DNA of 64,000 bases from positions 1,674,001-1,738,000 of the forward strand of contig NZ_CP096258.1 in NCBI RefSeq assembly GCF_023205015.1, given 5' to 3'. The notes beneath the pieces were generated by a model, which saw nothing but the letters and a program-made list of their open reading frames with translations, was not told the DNA's origin and did no database searches. A program made the position numbers and the translations under genes. Of the stretch, positions 16,230 to 25,320 are shown in pieces (position 1 is the stretch's first letter; the number at the start of each line of letters is the position of its first letter). This DNA is from Providencia rettgeri (GTDB taxonomy: Bacteria; Pseudomonadota; Gammaproteobacteria; Enterobacterales; Enterobacteriaceae).

Positions 16230-16608
16230 TAAATTCCGCACTGACTTCCCTGAATTCACCGATACCGCTAAATATCCCGATACCTCAATCAGTTTTTACT
16301 TAGGACTTGCTGATACTTTGCTTGACCAAGATAAGCATGGTGACCAGTTTGTTTATCTATCCGAACTGTTCACGGCTCATTACATGGAGTTAAAAGGGCG
16401 CTCACTGGCAGTCTCTGCTATGGGCGGCGGGGTTAATAGTTCAGGCGGCGGTGTTGTCTCATCTAAGTCGATTGATAAAGTTTCTGTGGGTTATGACACT
16501 TCCGGCACAGTTAACCCTGATGCTGGGTTTTGGAATAACACGGGTTACGGTCGAGAGTTCTATTGGTGGTGGTCAATGTTTGGCGCTGGTGGAAGGCAAT
16601 TACTATGA
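16198..16608 (+). CDS. Head-tail connector, DUF4054 family
   Basis: The 136-residue protein has VDKFRTDFPEFTDTAKYPDTSISFYLGLADTLLD and a later Gly-rich stretch ending YGREFYWWWSMFGAGG, the hallmarks of DUF4054 adaptor proteins. They extend the portal as a head-completion ring. The start lies inside the previous gene after AGGGGGCTGCGG, and its stop overlaps the next ATG (ATGA). Confidence 0.75.
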   Translation: MARNSLLPTVDKFRTDFPEFTDTAKYPDTSISFYLGLADTLLDQDKHGDQFVYLSELFTAHYMELKGRSLAVSAMGGGVNSSGGGVVSSKSIDKVSVGYDTSGTVNPDAGFWNNTGYGREFYWWWSMFGAGGRQLL

Positions 16609-17114
16609 GTGGCGTAAAGATAACTCGGGATAATGCGGATGCCATTTTGACGGCAATTAAAAAGCTATCAAACATGGATGTATTGGTGGGTATTCCCGCT
16701 AACAAAGCACAGCGTGACGATGGTGAATACCTCAATAATGCTGAACTGGGCTATCTACAGTCAACGGGGGCAACAATCAGTATCGGTGGTGAAACGGTGA
16801 CATTGCCGCCACGCCCCTTTCTCGATATGGGGATCGAAGATACACGAGATATCACTTCCAGCCATTTAGTTGCCGCTGCGGATTATGCCATAACAGGCAA
16901 ATTTGAAGCAGCCCAACGGGAATTAGAACGAGCCGGTATGGTTGCCTCGAATGCAGCTAAAAAAGTTATCAGTGATGGTGATCGCCTTGAGCCACTTTCA
17001 GAAGCAACGCTACAGAAACGTAGAGCTAAAGGGATGGATGGTGAAAAGCCACTCTATGACACCAGTAGCTTACTTAAATCCATCACCTACCTTGTCAGAA
17101 ATAAGGGGGAATAA
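16605..17114 (+). CDS. Tail/neck morphogenesis protein
   Basis: The 169-residue protein contains VLVGIPANKAQRDDGEYLNNAELGYLQSTGATI and LPPRPFLDMGIEDT, features of virion morphogenesis proteins of the HK97 gp10 or Mu G type. The C-terminal YDTSSLLKSITYLVR is also typical. It probably helps head-to-tail joining. I chose the ATG at 16605 in the ATGA overlap rather than the in-frame ATG at 16563. Confidence 0.7.
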   Translation: MSGVKITRDNADAILTAIKKLSNMDVLVGIPANKAQRDDGEYLNNAELGYLQSTGATISIGGETVTLPPRPFLDMGIEDTRDITSSHLVAAADYAITGKFEAAQRELERAGMVASNAAKKVISDGDRLEPLSEATLQKRRAKGMDGEKPLYDTSSLLKSITYLVRNKGE

Positions 17115-17500
17115 TGCCTTTACTCGATGTTAGCGAAATTTTGTTAGATCCTGATTTTGTCGATATGTCGCTGGTTTGCCATCGAAGCACTCAGGTAACT
17201 GATGATGATGGATTCACCACAAATAGCACGCAAAACCTACACTTTGCTGGTGTTGTGACCGTTGACCGTTCTCTCGAGGCAAAACGGATGGAAGCAGGAC
17301 AGGCCATTGGTGGCGCGATCTTAATTGTCACGCAGTTTCGTCTAACTCAAGGCTATCAAGGTGTTGATGCCGATATCGTCACGTATCAAGGGCGAAAGTA
17401 TCGCGTTACATTTGTTGATCCCTATACAGCTTACGGGGCTGGATTTGTTCAGGCCCATTGCGAATTGATGGAGTTTGACGGAGGGCAGCCTATTGAGTAA
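17114..17500 (+). CDS. Head-closure/adaptor protein
   Basis: The 128-residue protein starts MPLLDVSEILLDPDFVDMSLVCHR and has a beta-rich centre with GRKYRVTFVDPYTAYGAGFVQA. The size, start motif and place between the morphogenesis and terminator genes fit a head-closure or stopper protein of contractile phages. It starts in a TAATG overlap with the previous gene. Confidence 0.65.
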   Translation: MPLLDVSEILLDPDFVDMSLVCHRSTQVTDDDGFTTNSTQNLHFAGVVTVDRSLEAKRMEAGQAIGGAILIVTQFRLTQGYQGVDADIVTYQGRKYRVTFVDPYTAYGAGFVQAHCELMEFDGGQPIE

Positions 17501-18038
17501 CGACAGCACTTCATCTGGATATCTAACACCGGTAGGGGCAATGCCCGATTACGATGAAGAACTGGAACGTCAAATCAGTCGATGGATAAGAGCGGTTTCA
17601 GGGCTTCCGGCAAAAATGGTGCTGCCACGATGGACAGAAACGCAACCCAAAATACCTGCTGCAGGTACAAACTGGTGTGCATTTGGGATTATGGATTTTG
17701 ATAATGAACATAGTCCTGCTGCTGTCCAGCTTTCCGAACACCATCATGAACAATGGTCACATGAAAGCATGCAAATCTTATGCTGCTTTTATGGCCCACA
17801 AGGGCAACGCATAGCCACTCAGTTTCGTGATGGTTTGTTTGTTAGTCAGAATAACGCGGAACTATCTCGGGTTAACCTTTCTTATATCGACTGCGGTCGG
17901 ATCCGACCCGCCCCTGAGCTTATCAACAATCAATGGGTAAGACGTTACGACATTACGGTGACATTACGCCGCAAAGTGGTTCGTGAGTACGGCATCAAAA
18001 CAATCGTAGACGCCCCCGTTAAATTCTTTGGAGAATAA
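17493..18038 (+). CDS. Neck/tail terminator-like protein
   Basis: The 181-residue protein has PRWTETQPKIPAAGTNWCAFGI and a hydrophobic-polar pattern followed by RRYDITVTLRRKVVREYGI, as in phage neck terminator proteins. It caps the tail tube for joining to the head. I chose the TTG at 17493, which follows GGAGGG by seven bases and overlaps the previous stop. Another TTG at 17475 is in frame but lies upstream of that site. Confidence 0.7.
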   Translation: MSNDSTSSGYLTPVGAMPDYDEELERQISRWIRAVSGLPAKMVLPRWTETQPKIPAAGTNWCAFGIMDFDNEHSPAAVQLSEHHHEQWSHESMQILCCFYGPQGQRIATQFRDGLFVSQNNAELSRVNLSYIDCGRIRPAPELINNQWVRRYDITVTLRRKVVREYGIKTIVDAPVKFFGE

Positions 18039-18041
18039 TCT

Positions 18042-19505
18042 ATGCAGGGATTACCTGTTTCTAACATCGTCAATGTGACGGTGAATATGGCTGCGCGTGC
18101 TGCACAGTCTCGTAATTTTGGCTCCCTGCTTATTCTCGGGGCCAGTAACGTTATTGATGCGCATGAGCGTATTCGTCAATACAGTACACTCGATGCTGTT
18201 GTGGCAGATTTTGGGGTGGATTCACCTGAGTATAAAGCCGCTCAATTGTACTATTCACAGTCACCTCGCCCTATTGATCTCTTTGTCGGAAAATGGAACA
18301 AAACAGCCACGCTGGCGGTATTACGTGGTGCGATACTGACGAAAACAGAACAAGCGATGGCAAACTTTAACACCATTGCGGATGGCTCGTTTAATATCAC
18401 GGTAGCCGGCAAAGAAACGACTGTTATCGGTGTAGACTTAACCAAGGAAACCAACCTTAACGGGGTTGCTGAACGAGTCTCCGAAAAGCTGACCGATGCA
18501 GAGGTTGTCTGGACAGGCGATCGCTTCACTATCACGCTCACCAAAACGGGGGAGCTTGGTTACTTTTCGACGGGTTCAGCCGGAACTTACCTTGGTGGCT
18601 TGATGAAGTGTGATGAAAGCACTGGCGCGTTGATTGTCTCACCTCAAAAACCTGAAACTGCGCTAGAAGCTGTGGTGAAAATGGCAGATATCTCCGGTGC
18701 GTGGTATGGCTTAGTGATCGCTGATGAAAGCCTGACGGATGATGATGTGCTGGCGGTTGCGGATTATATCGAAGCCGAATCGCTGTCGCGAGTTTACGGC
18801 CACACAGTCATGAAAACGACGGTTCTTGATGCAGATGTTGATACTGATATTGGCTCAAAACTCAAAGCGGCTAAGTATGCGCGTACGTTCTGGCAGTATA
18901 CGTCCAGCAAACCTTATGCAGTCGCTTCCTTATTTGGTCGTATGTTTACGGTCAATTTCAATGGTAACAACACCACGATCACCCTGAAGTTCAAACAAGA
19001 GCCTACCGTGACGGCTGAAACACTCACTGTTTCGCAAGCAAAAGCCATTAACGCCAAAAGCGGTAACGTGTTTGTAAATTACAACAATGACACCGCCATT
19101 ATCCAAGAAGGGGTCATGGCTAACGGTGATTTCATTGATGAGCGCCACGGGCTTGATTGGTTGCAAAACTACGTGCAAACCAACTTGTTTAACTTGCTCT
19201 ACACACGCACAACCAAAATACCGCAAACGGATGAAGGTGTGACGTCACTGATCACTAATGTTGAGCAATCACTCGACCAAGCGGCAACAAATGGGTTAGT
19301 TGCTCCTGGTGTATGGAATGGTGATGAATTTGGTGCATTAACGACAGGTGCGATGCTAACCAAAGGAAGCTATATCTATGCGCCACCAGTTGCAACACAA
19401 GCCCAATCTGACCGTGAAGCACGTAAAGCCCCTGTATTGCAATGTGCGATCAAACTTGCTGGTGCTATTCATTACAGTGACATTATTATCAACGTGAATC
19501 GATAG
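18042..19505 (+). CDS. Contractile tail sheath protein, DUF3383 family
   Basis: The 487-residue protein has LPVSNIVNVTVNMAARAAQSRNFG at the start, the YSQSPRPIDLFVGKW segment, LTVSQAKAINAKSGNVFVNY and a terminal RKAPVLQCAIKLAGAIHYSDI. These are strong features of DUF3383 sheath proteins. The sheath contracts to drive the tube through the envelope. Its presence makes this a myovirus-type prophage. It starts just after the terminator protein gene with GGAG upstream. Confidence 0.85.
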   Translation: MQGLPVSNIVNVTVNMAARAAQSRNFGSLLILGASNVIDAHERIRQYSTLDAVVADFGVDSPEYKAAQLYYSQSPRPIDLFVGKWNKTATLAVLRGAILTKTEQAMANFNTIADGSFNITVAGKETTVIGVDLTKETNLNGVAERVSEKLTDAEVVWTGDRFTITLTKTGELGYFSTGSAGTYLGGLMKCDESTGALIVSPQKPETALEAVVKMADISGAWYGLVIADESLTDDDVLAVADYIEAESLSRVYGHTVMKTTVLDADVDTDIGSKLKAAKYARTFWQYTSSKPYAVASLFGRMFTVNFNGNNTTITLKFKQEPTVTAETLTVSQAKAINAKSGNVFVNYNNDTAIIQEGVMANGDFIDERHGLDWLQNYVQTNLFNLLYTRTTKIPQTDEGVTSLITNVEQSLDQAATNGLVAPGVWNGDEFGALTTGAMLTKGSYIYAPPVATQAQSDREARKAPVLQCAIKLAGAIHYSDIIINVNR

Positions 19506-19512
19506 GTGACTC

Positions 19513-19956
19513 ATGTCTAATACATATTCTTTTATGGATGTATCCGCCTCCATTGCGGGGGTGGGTGGTTTATTTGAACTCGGCTACGGGGCAGCAGTTT
19601 CCGAAGAAGGGATTACCGTTTCAATGGCAGAAGATAAAAACACCATGACCATTGGCGCAGACGGTGAAGTTATGCATTCATTGCACGCAGGAAAAGGCGG
19701 TACGGTGACGGTTGTGTTACTAAAAACCAGCCCGACAAATGCTAAGTTAAATATGATGTATAACCTGCAGCAATTTTCCTCAGCAACATGGGGGAATAAC
19801 GTGATCACTATTCGTAATAAAGTGAGCAATGACACCACAGTTTGCCGTTCGGTTGCGTTCAAGCGTATTCCCGATTGGCAGAATGCAAAAGTAGGTAATA
19901 CCGTTTCTTGGGTATTTGACTGCGGTAAAATTGATACACAGCTAGGAGTCTTTTAA
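19513..19956 (+). CDS. Tail tube protein, DUF3277 family
   Basis: The 147-residue protein (NTYSFMDVSASIAGVGGLFELG..., MAEDKNTMTIGADGEVMHSLH) follows the sheath directly, as tail tube genes do, and has the size and beta-rich pattern of DUF3277 tube proteins. It polymerises into the inner tube. Its stop overlaps the chaperone start (TAATG). Confidence 0.8.
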   Translation: MSNTYSFMDVSASIAGVGGLFELGYGAAVSEEGITVSMAEDKNTMTIGADGEVMHSLHAGKGGTVTVVLLKTSPTNAKLNMMYNLQQFSSATWGNNVITIRNKVSNDTTVCRSVAFKRIPDWQNAKVGNTVSWVFDCGKIDTQLGVF

Positions 19957-20357
19957 TGGAATTTACAATTAACGGCAACACATATCGCTCAGGTAAGTTA
20001 AATGCATTTCAACAACAAGACTTAGCCTTTGCGCTGGTTCCTGCATTTGGTGCATTGGCGCCACTGCTAAAGGATAAAGGAAAAAGCTTCAGCCAAGATA
20101 ATTTAACGGATGTGTTGCCGGCTATTTCCGAGGCGGTTCGTGCGCTGGGTAAAAAAGAACGTGCTGAAATTAATGATATTTGTCTCTCCGTTGTTAGCCG
20201 TAAATCAGGGGACACATGGTCCGCAATTTATGCTAACGAGCAGTTGATGTATGACGATATCAACGGTATTGATCTGTTTAAAATTGTTGGCCATGTTATT
20301 CAGGAATCCCTTAGCAGTTTTTTTCCTATCCCAGCCGTGACCGACGAGTCAATCTAA
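19956..20357 (+). CDS. Tail assembly chaperone (short form)
   Basis: The 133-residue zero-frame product (FTINGNTYRSGKLNAFQQQDLAFALVPAFGALAP...) resembles tail assembly chaperones, which coat the tape measure during tail building. Near its end is a run of seven T (20318-20324), read as agT-TTT-TTT, a slippery site. The -1 frame beyond it is open and gives the long form annotated next. Confidence 0.8.
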   Translation: MEFTINGNTYRSGKLNAFQQQDLAFALVPAFGALAPLLKDKGKSFSQDNLTDVLPAISEAVRALGKKERAEINDICLSVVSRKSGDTWSAIYANEQLMYDDINGIDLFKIVGHVIQESLSSFFPIPAVTDESI

Positions 20358-20551
20358 CAAACTCTCTTCAACTCGAAACTTTACCGGATGGTCGTTACTT
20401 TCTGATGCGACCAGTCGGTAAAGGGATGTGTAAGTATGAATCATTATTGGATGGCACTATATCCCTTGGGGATATCGCTCGAATGAATGATTTTCTGGAT
20501 GTCGAAGCCGAAAACGAGGCGTTAATCGAAAGGTACCGTAATGAGCAATAA
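19956..20551 (+). CDS. Tail assembly chaperone, predicted -1 frameshift product
   Basis: The zero frame is used to 20324. A -1 slip on T-TTT-TTT at 20318-20324 continues from 20324 in the -1 frame to a stop at 20549-20551, giving about 198 residues (123 plus 75). The extension includes LQLETLPDGRYFLMRPVGKG and ends just after the tape measure start. Programmed frameshifting between two chaperone frames (G and GT in lambda) is widespread in tailed phages. Predicted from sequence only; the extension could also have its own start. Confidence 0.65.
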
Positions 20552-22820
20552 CGTTGAAACAATGCGTGATTTTTTGGTCTCACTCGGCTTTGATGTTGAT
20601 GAATCGGGAGCTAAGAAATTTTCCTCAGTGTTGGGTGAAATCACCTCGATAGCATTCAAAGCTGGCGCAGCGGTTGAAGGTGCCGCCGCTGTTATTCTTG
20701 GTTTTACTGCGCAGATATCGAAAGGGTTAGATGATTTATATTGGCAAGCACAGCGAACCGGTGCGACAGCCAATAGTATCAAATCATTGGGTTATGCGGT
20801 TAAACAGGCTGGTGGCGATATCAATGGGTTTAATCAATCTGTTGAGCGTTTGGGGGCATTTTTACGTAATACACCAGGAGGTGAGGGTTTCCTGAAAAAT
20901 ATCGGGGTGCAAACTCGTGATGCGAATGGAAACCTCCGAGATACCGCTTCACTGGTTGCTTTAGTGGGTGACCGGTTATCAAAAATGCCGATGTATCGCG
21001 CGACCGCGTTCGGGCAAGCGTTGGGTATTGACGAAAACACCTTACTGGCCATGCGCCGTGGTTTACATGGGTATTCCTCTGAATACACAATGATGATGAA
21101 AGCCATCGGTTATAACCCCGATCTTGCTGCGAAGCAAGGGAATGCGTTTATGACGCAATTCTCAAAACTGACTGCAGCGGTGGGGATCGGTAAGGATAAA
21201 ATCGGTGGTGAACTGGCAAGGGTATTGACGCCAAGTATTGAGCGGTTCACAGAATTATTGGTTAAAAATTTCCCAACAATTGAAAAAATCATCCTAAAAA
21301 TTGTTAACGCTATTTTGACGTTAACGGAAATACTTAATCACCTTGTGTATCGAGCTGGTAAGGGAATACGGGATTTAATTGGCTGGTGGCATACGCTTGA
21401 TGATTCTAGTAAAGGGCTGATTAAAACGTTTGGTCTTGTGCTGGCGGCTTGGTGGGCGTTAAATAAAGGCTTTCTCACCTCTCCAATCGGATTAATGATT
21501 GCCGCATTAACTGCCTTGTTCTTATTGTGGGATGACTACCAAACATGGAAAGAAGGTGGCAAATCAGCCATTGATTGGTCGGAGTGGGAAGGTACGATTG
21601 ACTCTGTCACTGAATCACTACAAAAAATTTGGGAATGGGATTCCGGTTTTGTAGAGATGATTGGTGGCTGGGAAACTGTATTCTGGGGATTTGCTTTATT
21701 CCTTGGTGGTAAATGGATGCTTAGCATTCTGGCCACGCTAACTAAGGTTGGTGCCGGCTTCATTAGAATGTTTGGCTTGCCGGGTTTATTGATTGGCGGC
21801 GCTATCCTTACTTTTGATTTAATGAAAAGTAAAATTGATGAAGTATTCAAGGAGCTAGAAAAATTCAATGACAAGGCGATAGAAAAGGTTGGTAATGCTG
21901 CGGTTGCCGTATATACCTTTAAAAATCCTAACGCAACCAATGAAGAGAAGGCTATAGCATTTGCCAATGCAACCAATGGCATAATACCCGGAACAGGTTT
22001 TATTGGTGACATGCTGAAACTGAAAAACGGTCACTTAAGTAATGCATGGGATGCTATTAAAAATAGTGAATTAGGTAAAAGAGTTTCCAATTCAGGCGGC
22101 TTATCCTTTTCTGGAACACAAACACCAAAAGGCATTCGGAATAATAACCCACTTAACTTAGTGTACGCTAAGCAGAGAGGGGCTTATAAAAAAGAAGGCA
22201 GTATTTTTGCTTCATTTGGATCTGCATATGAAGGTCTCCGAGCCAATGCACGACAACTGATGATGTATTACAACGGAACATCTCAAGCCGCTGAATATCA
22301 AAAGCTTCAAACAGTTGAGGATATCATTAAATTTTGGGCGCCAAAGTCCCATAAAGGTAACGATACCGAAGCATATATTAAACGAGTGAGTGATGAGCTA
22401 AACGTTAAGCGTAATCAGAAGCTTGATTTAAATGATCCAGATGTTATGCATGCTTTGATGAGAGCTATGTCACTTGTCGAAAACTCGAATCAGTTCCCAT
22501 ACTCAAAAGAACTGGTCACTGCAGCTATCACAGGAGCGCCTGACCCAACAATCAAGGCATCTGCACCGATAAATCTCAATGCGGAAAGCATGAACCGAGC
22601 CGCATCAAACCTTGGCAGCATGGGGCAATCAGGGCAGTTTGTGCCTGAGTATCTCATTCGCAATGACTCTAATTCATCTAAGCAGGTATCAATTAGTCCG
22701 ATATATAACATCAATGTGACAGGAGGGCAGTCGCCACATGAGACCGCAGCGTTAACGGGTGAGACTGTGGGACGACAAAATCAGATATTGGTACGCAACT
22801 TAGAAAACAAGGTGGGTTAA
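20541..22820 (+). CDS. Tape measure protein with C-terminal lysozyme-like domain
   Basis: The 759-residue protein is the largest gene of the tail module. Residues 1-250 are helical and include an oligomer-type core. Hydrophobic segments occur near 300-330 and 380-425. From about residue 531 the GIRNNNPLNL motif begins a muramidase-like domain seen in many virion-associated lysins. It sets tail length and probably also opens a local hole in peptidoglycan. It starts 11 bases before the chaperone -1 frame stop. Its length predicts a tail of roughly 110 nm by the usual 0.15 nm per residue rule. Confidence 0.85.
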   Translation: MSNNVETMRDFLVSLGFDVDESGAKKFSSVLGEITSIAFKAGAAVEGAAAVILGFTAQISKGLDDLYWQAQRTGATANSIKSLGYAVKQAGGDINGFNQSVERLGAFLRNTPGGEGFLKNIGVQTRDANGNLRDTASLVALVGDRLSKMPMYRATAFGQALGIDENTLLAMRRGLHGYSSEYTMMMKAIGYNPDLAAKQGNAFMTQFSKLTAAVGIGKDKIGGELARVLTPSIERFTELLVKNFPTIEKIILKIVNAILTLTEILNHLVYRAGKGIRDLIGWWHTLDDSSKGLIKTFGLVLAAWWALNKGFLTSPIGLMIAALTALFLLWDDYQTWKEGGKSAIDWSEWEGTIDSVTESLQKIWEWDSGFVEMIGGWETVFWGFALFLGGKWMLSILATLTKVGAGFIRMFGLPGLLIGGAILTFDLMKSKIDEVFKELEKFNDKAIEKVGNAAVAVYTFKNPNATNEEKAIAFANATNGIIPGTGFIGDMLKLKNGHLSNAWDAIKNSELGKRVSNSGGLSFSGTQTPKGIRNNNPLNLVYAKQRGAYKKEGSIFASFGSAYEGLRANARQLMMYYNGTSQAAEYQKLQTVEDIIKFWAPKSHKGNDTEAYIKRVSDELNVKRNQKLDLNDPDVMHALMRAMSLVENSNQFPYSKELVTAAITGAPDPTIKASAPINLNAESMNRAASNLGSMGQSGQFVPEYLIRNDSNSSKQVSISPIYNINVTGGQSPHETAALTGETVGRQNQILVRNLENKVG

Positions 22821-23416
22821 TGGATATTTTAGGTACGCTGTTTTCTCAAGGCACTCGAAAAATCGGCATGATAGTCCCCAGCGTGGTGATATCAGAAAAG
22901 CACTCTGACAGCTCTGAAATTACCGAACATCCTGTTCAAGTTCCGGGAGGCGAAGGGTTTACAGTTAGTGATCACACTTTCGATAGACCCTCAGAAGTTG
23001 TGATGGAAATTGGCTTTGCTGGTGGCGGTTCGCTAATCGATGGCTTCGACACCTCCACGATGTTTGATGTTTCTACGGGGCTAAAGCTGGGTAGCAGCCC
23101 CCGCGAAATCTATCAGCAATTATTAGACCTTCGGGCAACTAAGCAGCCTTTTGATGTTATCACTGGTAAACGTGATTACAAAAATATGCTTATCCGAGCG
23201 ATTGAAGTTACAACGGAAAAAACCAGTGAAAACGTCCTTATGGTCACTTTGACATTAAGGCAGGTGATCATTGTTGAGACTAAAAATAAAAATGTGGCTC
23301 CTTTAGAAAACCAAAGAATTCCCGAAGTCACTGGAGGGACAGTTGATAGGTGGACGGTAACGCCCAAACCTGTAAATCAGAGCGCATTAGAAACAATATT
23401 AAATATTATTCGTTAG
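22820..23416 (+). CDS. Baseplate protein (Dit-like N-terminal region)
   Basis: The 198-residue protein has GMIVPSVVISEKHSDSSEIT, DHTFDRPSEVVMEIGFAGG, SPREIYQQLLDLRATKQPFDVITG and a run ending VTLTLRQVIIVET. These are typical of phage baseplate proteins placed after the tape measure, with a Dit-like fold that joins tube to hub. It overlaps the tape measure stop (TAATG). Confidence 0.7.
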   Translation: MDILGTLFSQGTRKIGMIVPSVVISEKHSDSSEITEHPVQVPGGEGFTVSDHTFDRPSEVVMEIGFAGGGSLIDGFDTSTMFDVSTGLKLGSSPREIYQQLLDLRATKQPFDVITGKRDYKNMLIRAIEVTTEKTSENVLMVTLTLRQVIIVETKNKNVAPLENQRIPEVTGGTVDRWTVTPKPVNQSALETILNIIR

Positions 23417-23422
23417 GTAAGT

Positions 23423-23722
23423 ATGATGGATATTTTAGAGATACCACTATCAAATAAAAACCAAGAATTTGATATTCAACTTGGTAACAAAACATACCAC
23501 CTGAGAGTAACATTTAGAGAATATTGCGGATGGGTATTGGATATTATGACTCAATCTAAAGAAGAAATCATTTCAGGTATTCCTTTGGTTCATGGTGTTG
23601 ATATTTTTGAACAATATCAATATCTAGGGTTTAATGGTAAATTAATTTTTCATTGCAATGAGGCAGAGTCGGAGTTTTATAACTTGGGGAATAGTAACAA
23701 GTTATATTTTCATTCATTATAA
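23423..23722 (+). CDS. Baseplate plug protein
   Basis: The 99-residue protein begins LEIPLSNKNQEFDIQLGNKTYHLRVTFRE and has GWVLDIMTQ. It looks like the short baseplate plug proteins of Pam3-type contractile phages. It would close the end of the tube. Two ATG codons are adjacent (23423 and 23426) and either could start. An AT-rich insertion follows before the hub gene. Confidence 0.65.
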   Translation: MMDILEIPLSNKNQEFDIQLGNKTYHLRVTFREYCGWVLDIMTQSKEEIISGIPLVHGVDIFEQYQYLGFNGKLIFHCNEAESEFYNLGNSNKLYFHSL

Positions 23723-23767
23723 GTTAATATGGCTCAATAAACCTGAGTGTCATTAAAGGAAAATTTA

Positions 23768-24244
23768 ATGTTAAAAAAAACGATATTAGGCTTGATGTTT
23801 GTACCTTTATTGGCAACGTCGTCAACTAAATTTAATGGACTGTATCGAGATGAAAACTTCAATTTAATGTCTTATCAGGGAGTGTATGAGTGTCAAATAT
23901 TACCCCTACCTAAAGATGTTATGGATACAAAAAGTTATAGTGACAAGGTAATAGGAAGCGCAAGTGTAAATGTCGAAAATGACGGTCAGGATAAAATACT
24001 TTTCGTTAATTTAAATAATGGGAAAAATATTGATATTCCTAAGCTACGTCTTGTTGATAAAGGCTCTAATGTAACTAATTATGGTTATCGCACAAATGAG
24101 CTTATGGTTGTGTATACATTAAATACTGATTTTGGTGTGATGATAGGAATACAAAATAAAAATAAAGGAAATGAACTAAGTATCTTGTTAGATAATTGCT
24201 ACATGGTACGCAACCATGAAACAGGAGCTCCCGCAGACCCTTGA
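23768..24244 (+). CDS. Exported moron protein inside the tail operon
   Basis: The 158-residue protein starts at the ATG 23768, which follows AAAGGA by seven bases. It has a signal peptide (MLKKTILGLMFVPLLATSS). The mature part (NGLYRDENFNLMSYQGVYECQILPL...) has two Cys that could form a disulfide and no membrane helix, so it should be periplasmic. It is more AT-rich than its neighbours, separates the plug and hub genes and ends at a terminator-like hairpin. These are moron traits. The function is unknown; superinfection exclusion is one option. Confidence 0.65.
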   Translation: MLKKTILGLMFVPLLATSSTKFNGLYRDENFNLMSYQGVYECQILPLPKDVMDTKSYSDKVIGSASVNVENDGQDKILFVNLNNGKNIDIPKLRLVDKGSNVTNYGYRTNELMVVYTLNTDFGVMIGIQNKNKGNELSILLDNCYMVRNHETGAPADP

Positions 24245-24263
24245 TAGCTAATTTATCACTAAT

Positions 24264-24285
24264 AGCCGCCTAGAGCGGCTTTTTT
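24264..24285 (+). terminator. Terminator after the tail-operon moron
   Basis: The perfect stem AGCCGC/GCGGCT with loop CTAGA is followed by six T (24280-24285). It ends the exported-protein gene and lies only 23 bases before the next start codon. Confidence 0.75.
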
Positions 24286-24307
24286 AATGCCTATAATTGG
24301 AGCTTGT

Positions 24308-25258
24308 ATGTCTAAAAACTGGATCCGTGAGTGTCAGGTCATTGTTGCTGACGAAAAAGGCGAAGGCATCGATTTATCTGAGCTAAGGGTTACATTTAAT
24401 ATCACTCGACCTAATTTCGCTTATCCAACAACGGCGATTGTTAAAGTTTTTAATTTAAATAAAGAAACTGAAAACAAACTGCGTCAGTACGAATTTAAGC
24501 AAATAGTGATAGTTGCTGGTTATCAAGATAACAGTAGCCAAATATTTTCTGGCCAGATCCAATATACCTATTCTGGTCGTGACAATGTGACAGATACCTA
24601 TGTAGTCATTCAGTCAGCGGAAAGCGATCAGGCATATAATAACGCGATAGTGTCTACCACAATTGCTAGCGGATACACACAGGACACGATTGATAAGGCA
24701 CTGATGAAGAGTGTTGAAAAATACGGTGTGCTGGCGGGTATGCGAGGGGAGTTCACTGATACCGTGGCGCCACGGGGTAAAGTTCTATTTGGCATGCACC
24801 GTGATGAAATGACTCGTTTTGCGGTGCAGAACGACGCGGATTGGCGTTATTCCAGCAATAGCCTTGAAGTTGTACCAAAGTCTAATTACATCAATGAAAT
24901 CATATTGAATTATGAGACTGGTCTTGTTGGAACTCCGGAGCAAACTATTGGTGGCGGTATCAATGTGACCTGCATGATAAACCCGAACATCAAGCCCGGA
25001 ACATTAATCCAATTGGATAATTCAGGCATCAATCTAGCTGGCTTATCAAATAAAGAAATCGGGTTATATGGTAGTCACAGTGGCACAACAGAACAGCCTT
25101 CACCACTTGATATTGATGGTGAATATAAAGTTATCAATGTGAGCTATTACGGTGATACGCGAGGCAATACGTGGTACCAGGAGTTAATTTGTATAGCACG
25201 TTCTGTTGAAACTAAGCTAAGCCCATCGGCAATACAAGCAATGGCGGCAGAAGAATGA
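24308..25258 (+). CDS. Baseplate hub protein (gp27/gpD-like)
   Basis: The 316-residue protein has IRECQVIVADEKGEGIDLSELRVTF, ATTAIVKVFNLNKETENKLRQYEFKQIVIVAGYQ and TCMINPNIKPGTLIQLDNS. This is the pattern of phage hub proteins that form the trimer under the tape measure and hold the spike. The ATG at 24308 has GGAG five bases upstream and is preferred to the in-frame ATG at 24287, which lies next to the terminator T run. Confidence 0.75.
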   Translation: MSKNWIRECQVIVADEKGEGIDLSELRVTFNITRPNFAYPTTAIVKVFNLNKETENKLRQYEFKQIVIVAGYQDNSSQIFSGQIQYTYSGRDNVTDTYVVIQSAESDQAYNNAIVSTTIASGYTQDTIDKALMKSVEKYGVLAGMRGEFTDTVAPRGKVLFGMHRDEMTRFAVQNDADWRYSSNSLEVVPKSNYINEIILNYETGLVGTPEQTIGGGINVTCMINPNIKPGTLIQLDNSGINLAGLSNKEIGLYGSHSGTTEQPSPLDIDGEYKVINVSYYGDTRGNTWYQELICIARSVETKLSPSAIQAMAAEE

Positions 25259-25279
25259 TCACCAATGATGAACGAATAG

Positions 25280-25301
25280 GGCGCCCAGAAGCGCCTTTTT
25301 T
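25280..25301 (+). terminator. Terminator-like hairpin before the spike gene
   Basis: The stem GGCGC/GCGCC with a six-base loop is followed by six T. It lies between the hub stop and the preferred spike start at 25321. If the spike starts at 25255 instead, the hairpin is inside the coding sequence. Confidence 0.55.
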
Positions 25302-25320
25302 ATTGATGAAAGAAAGCGTG

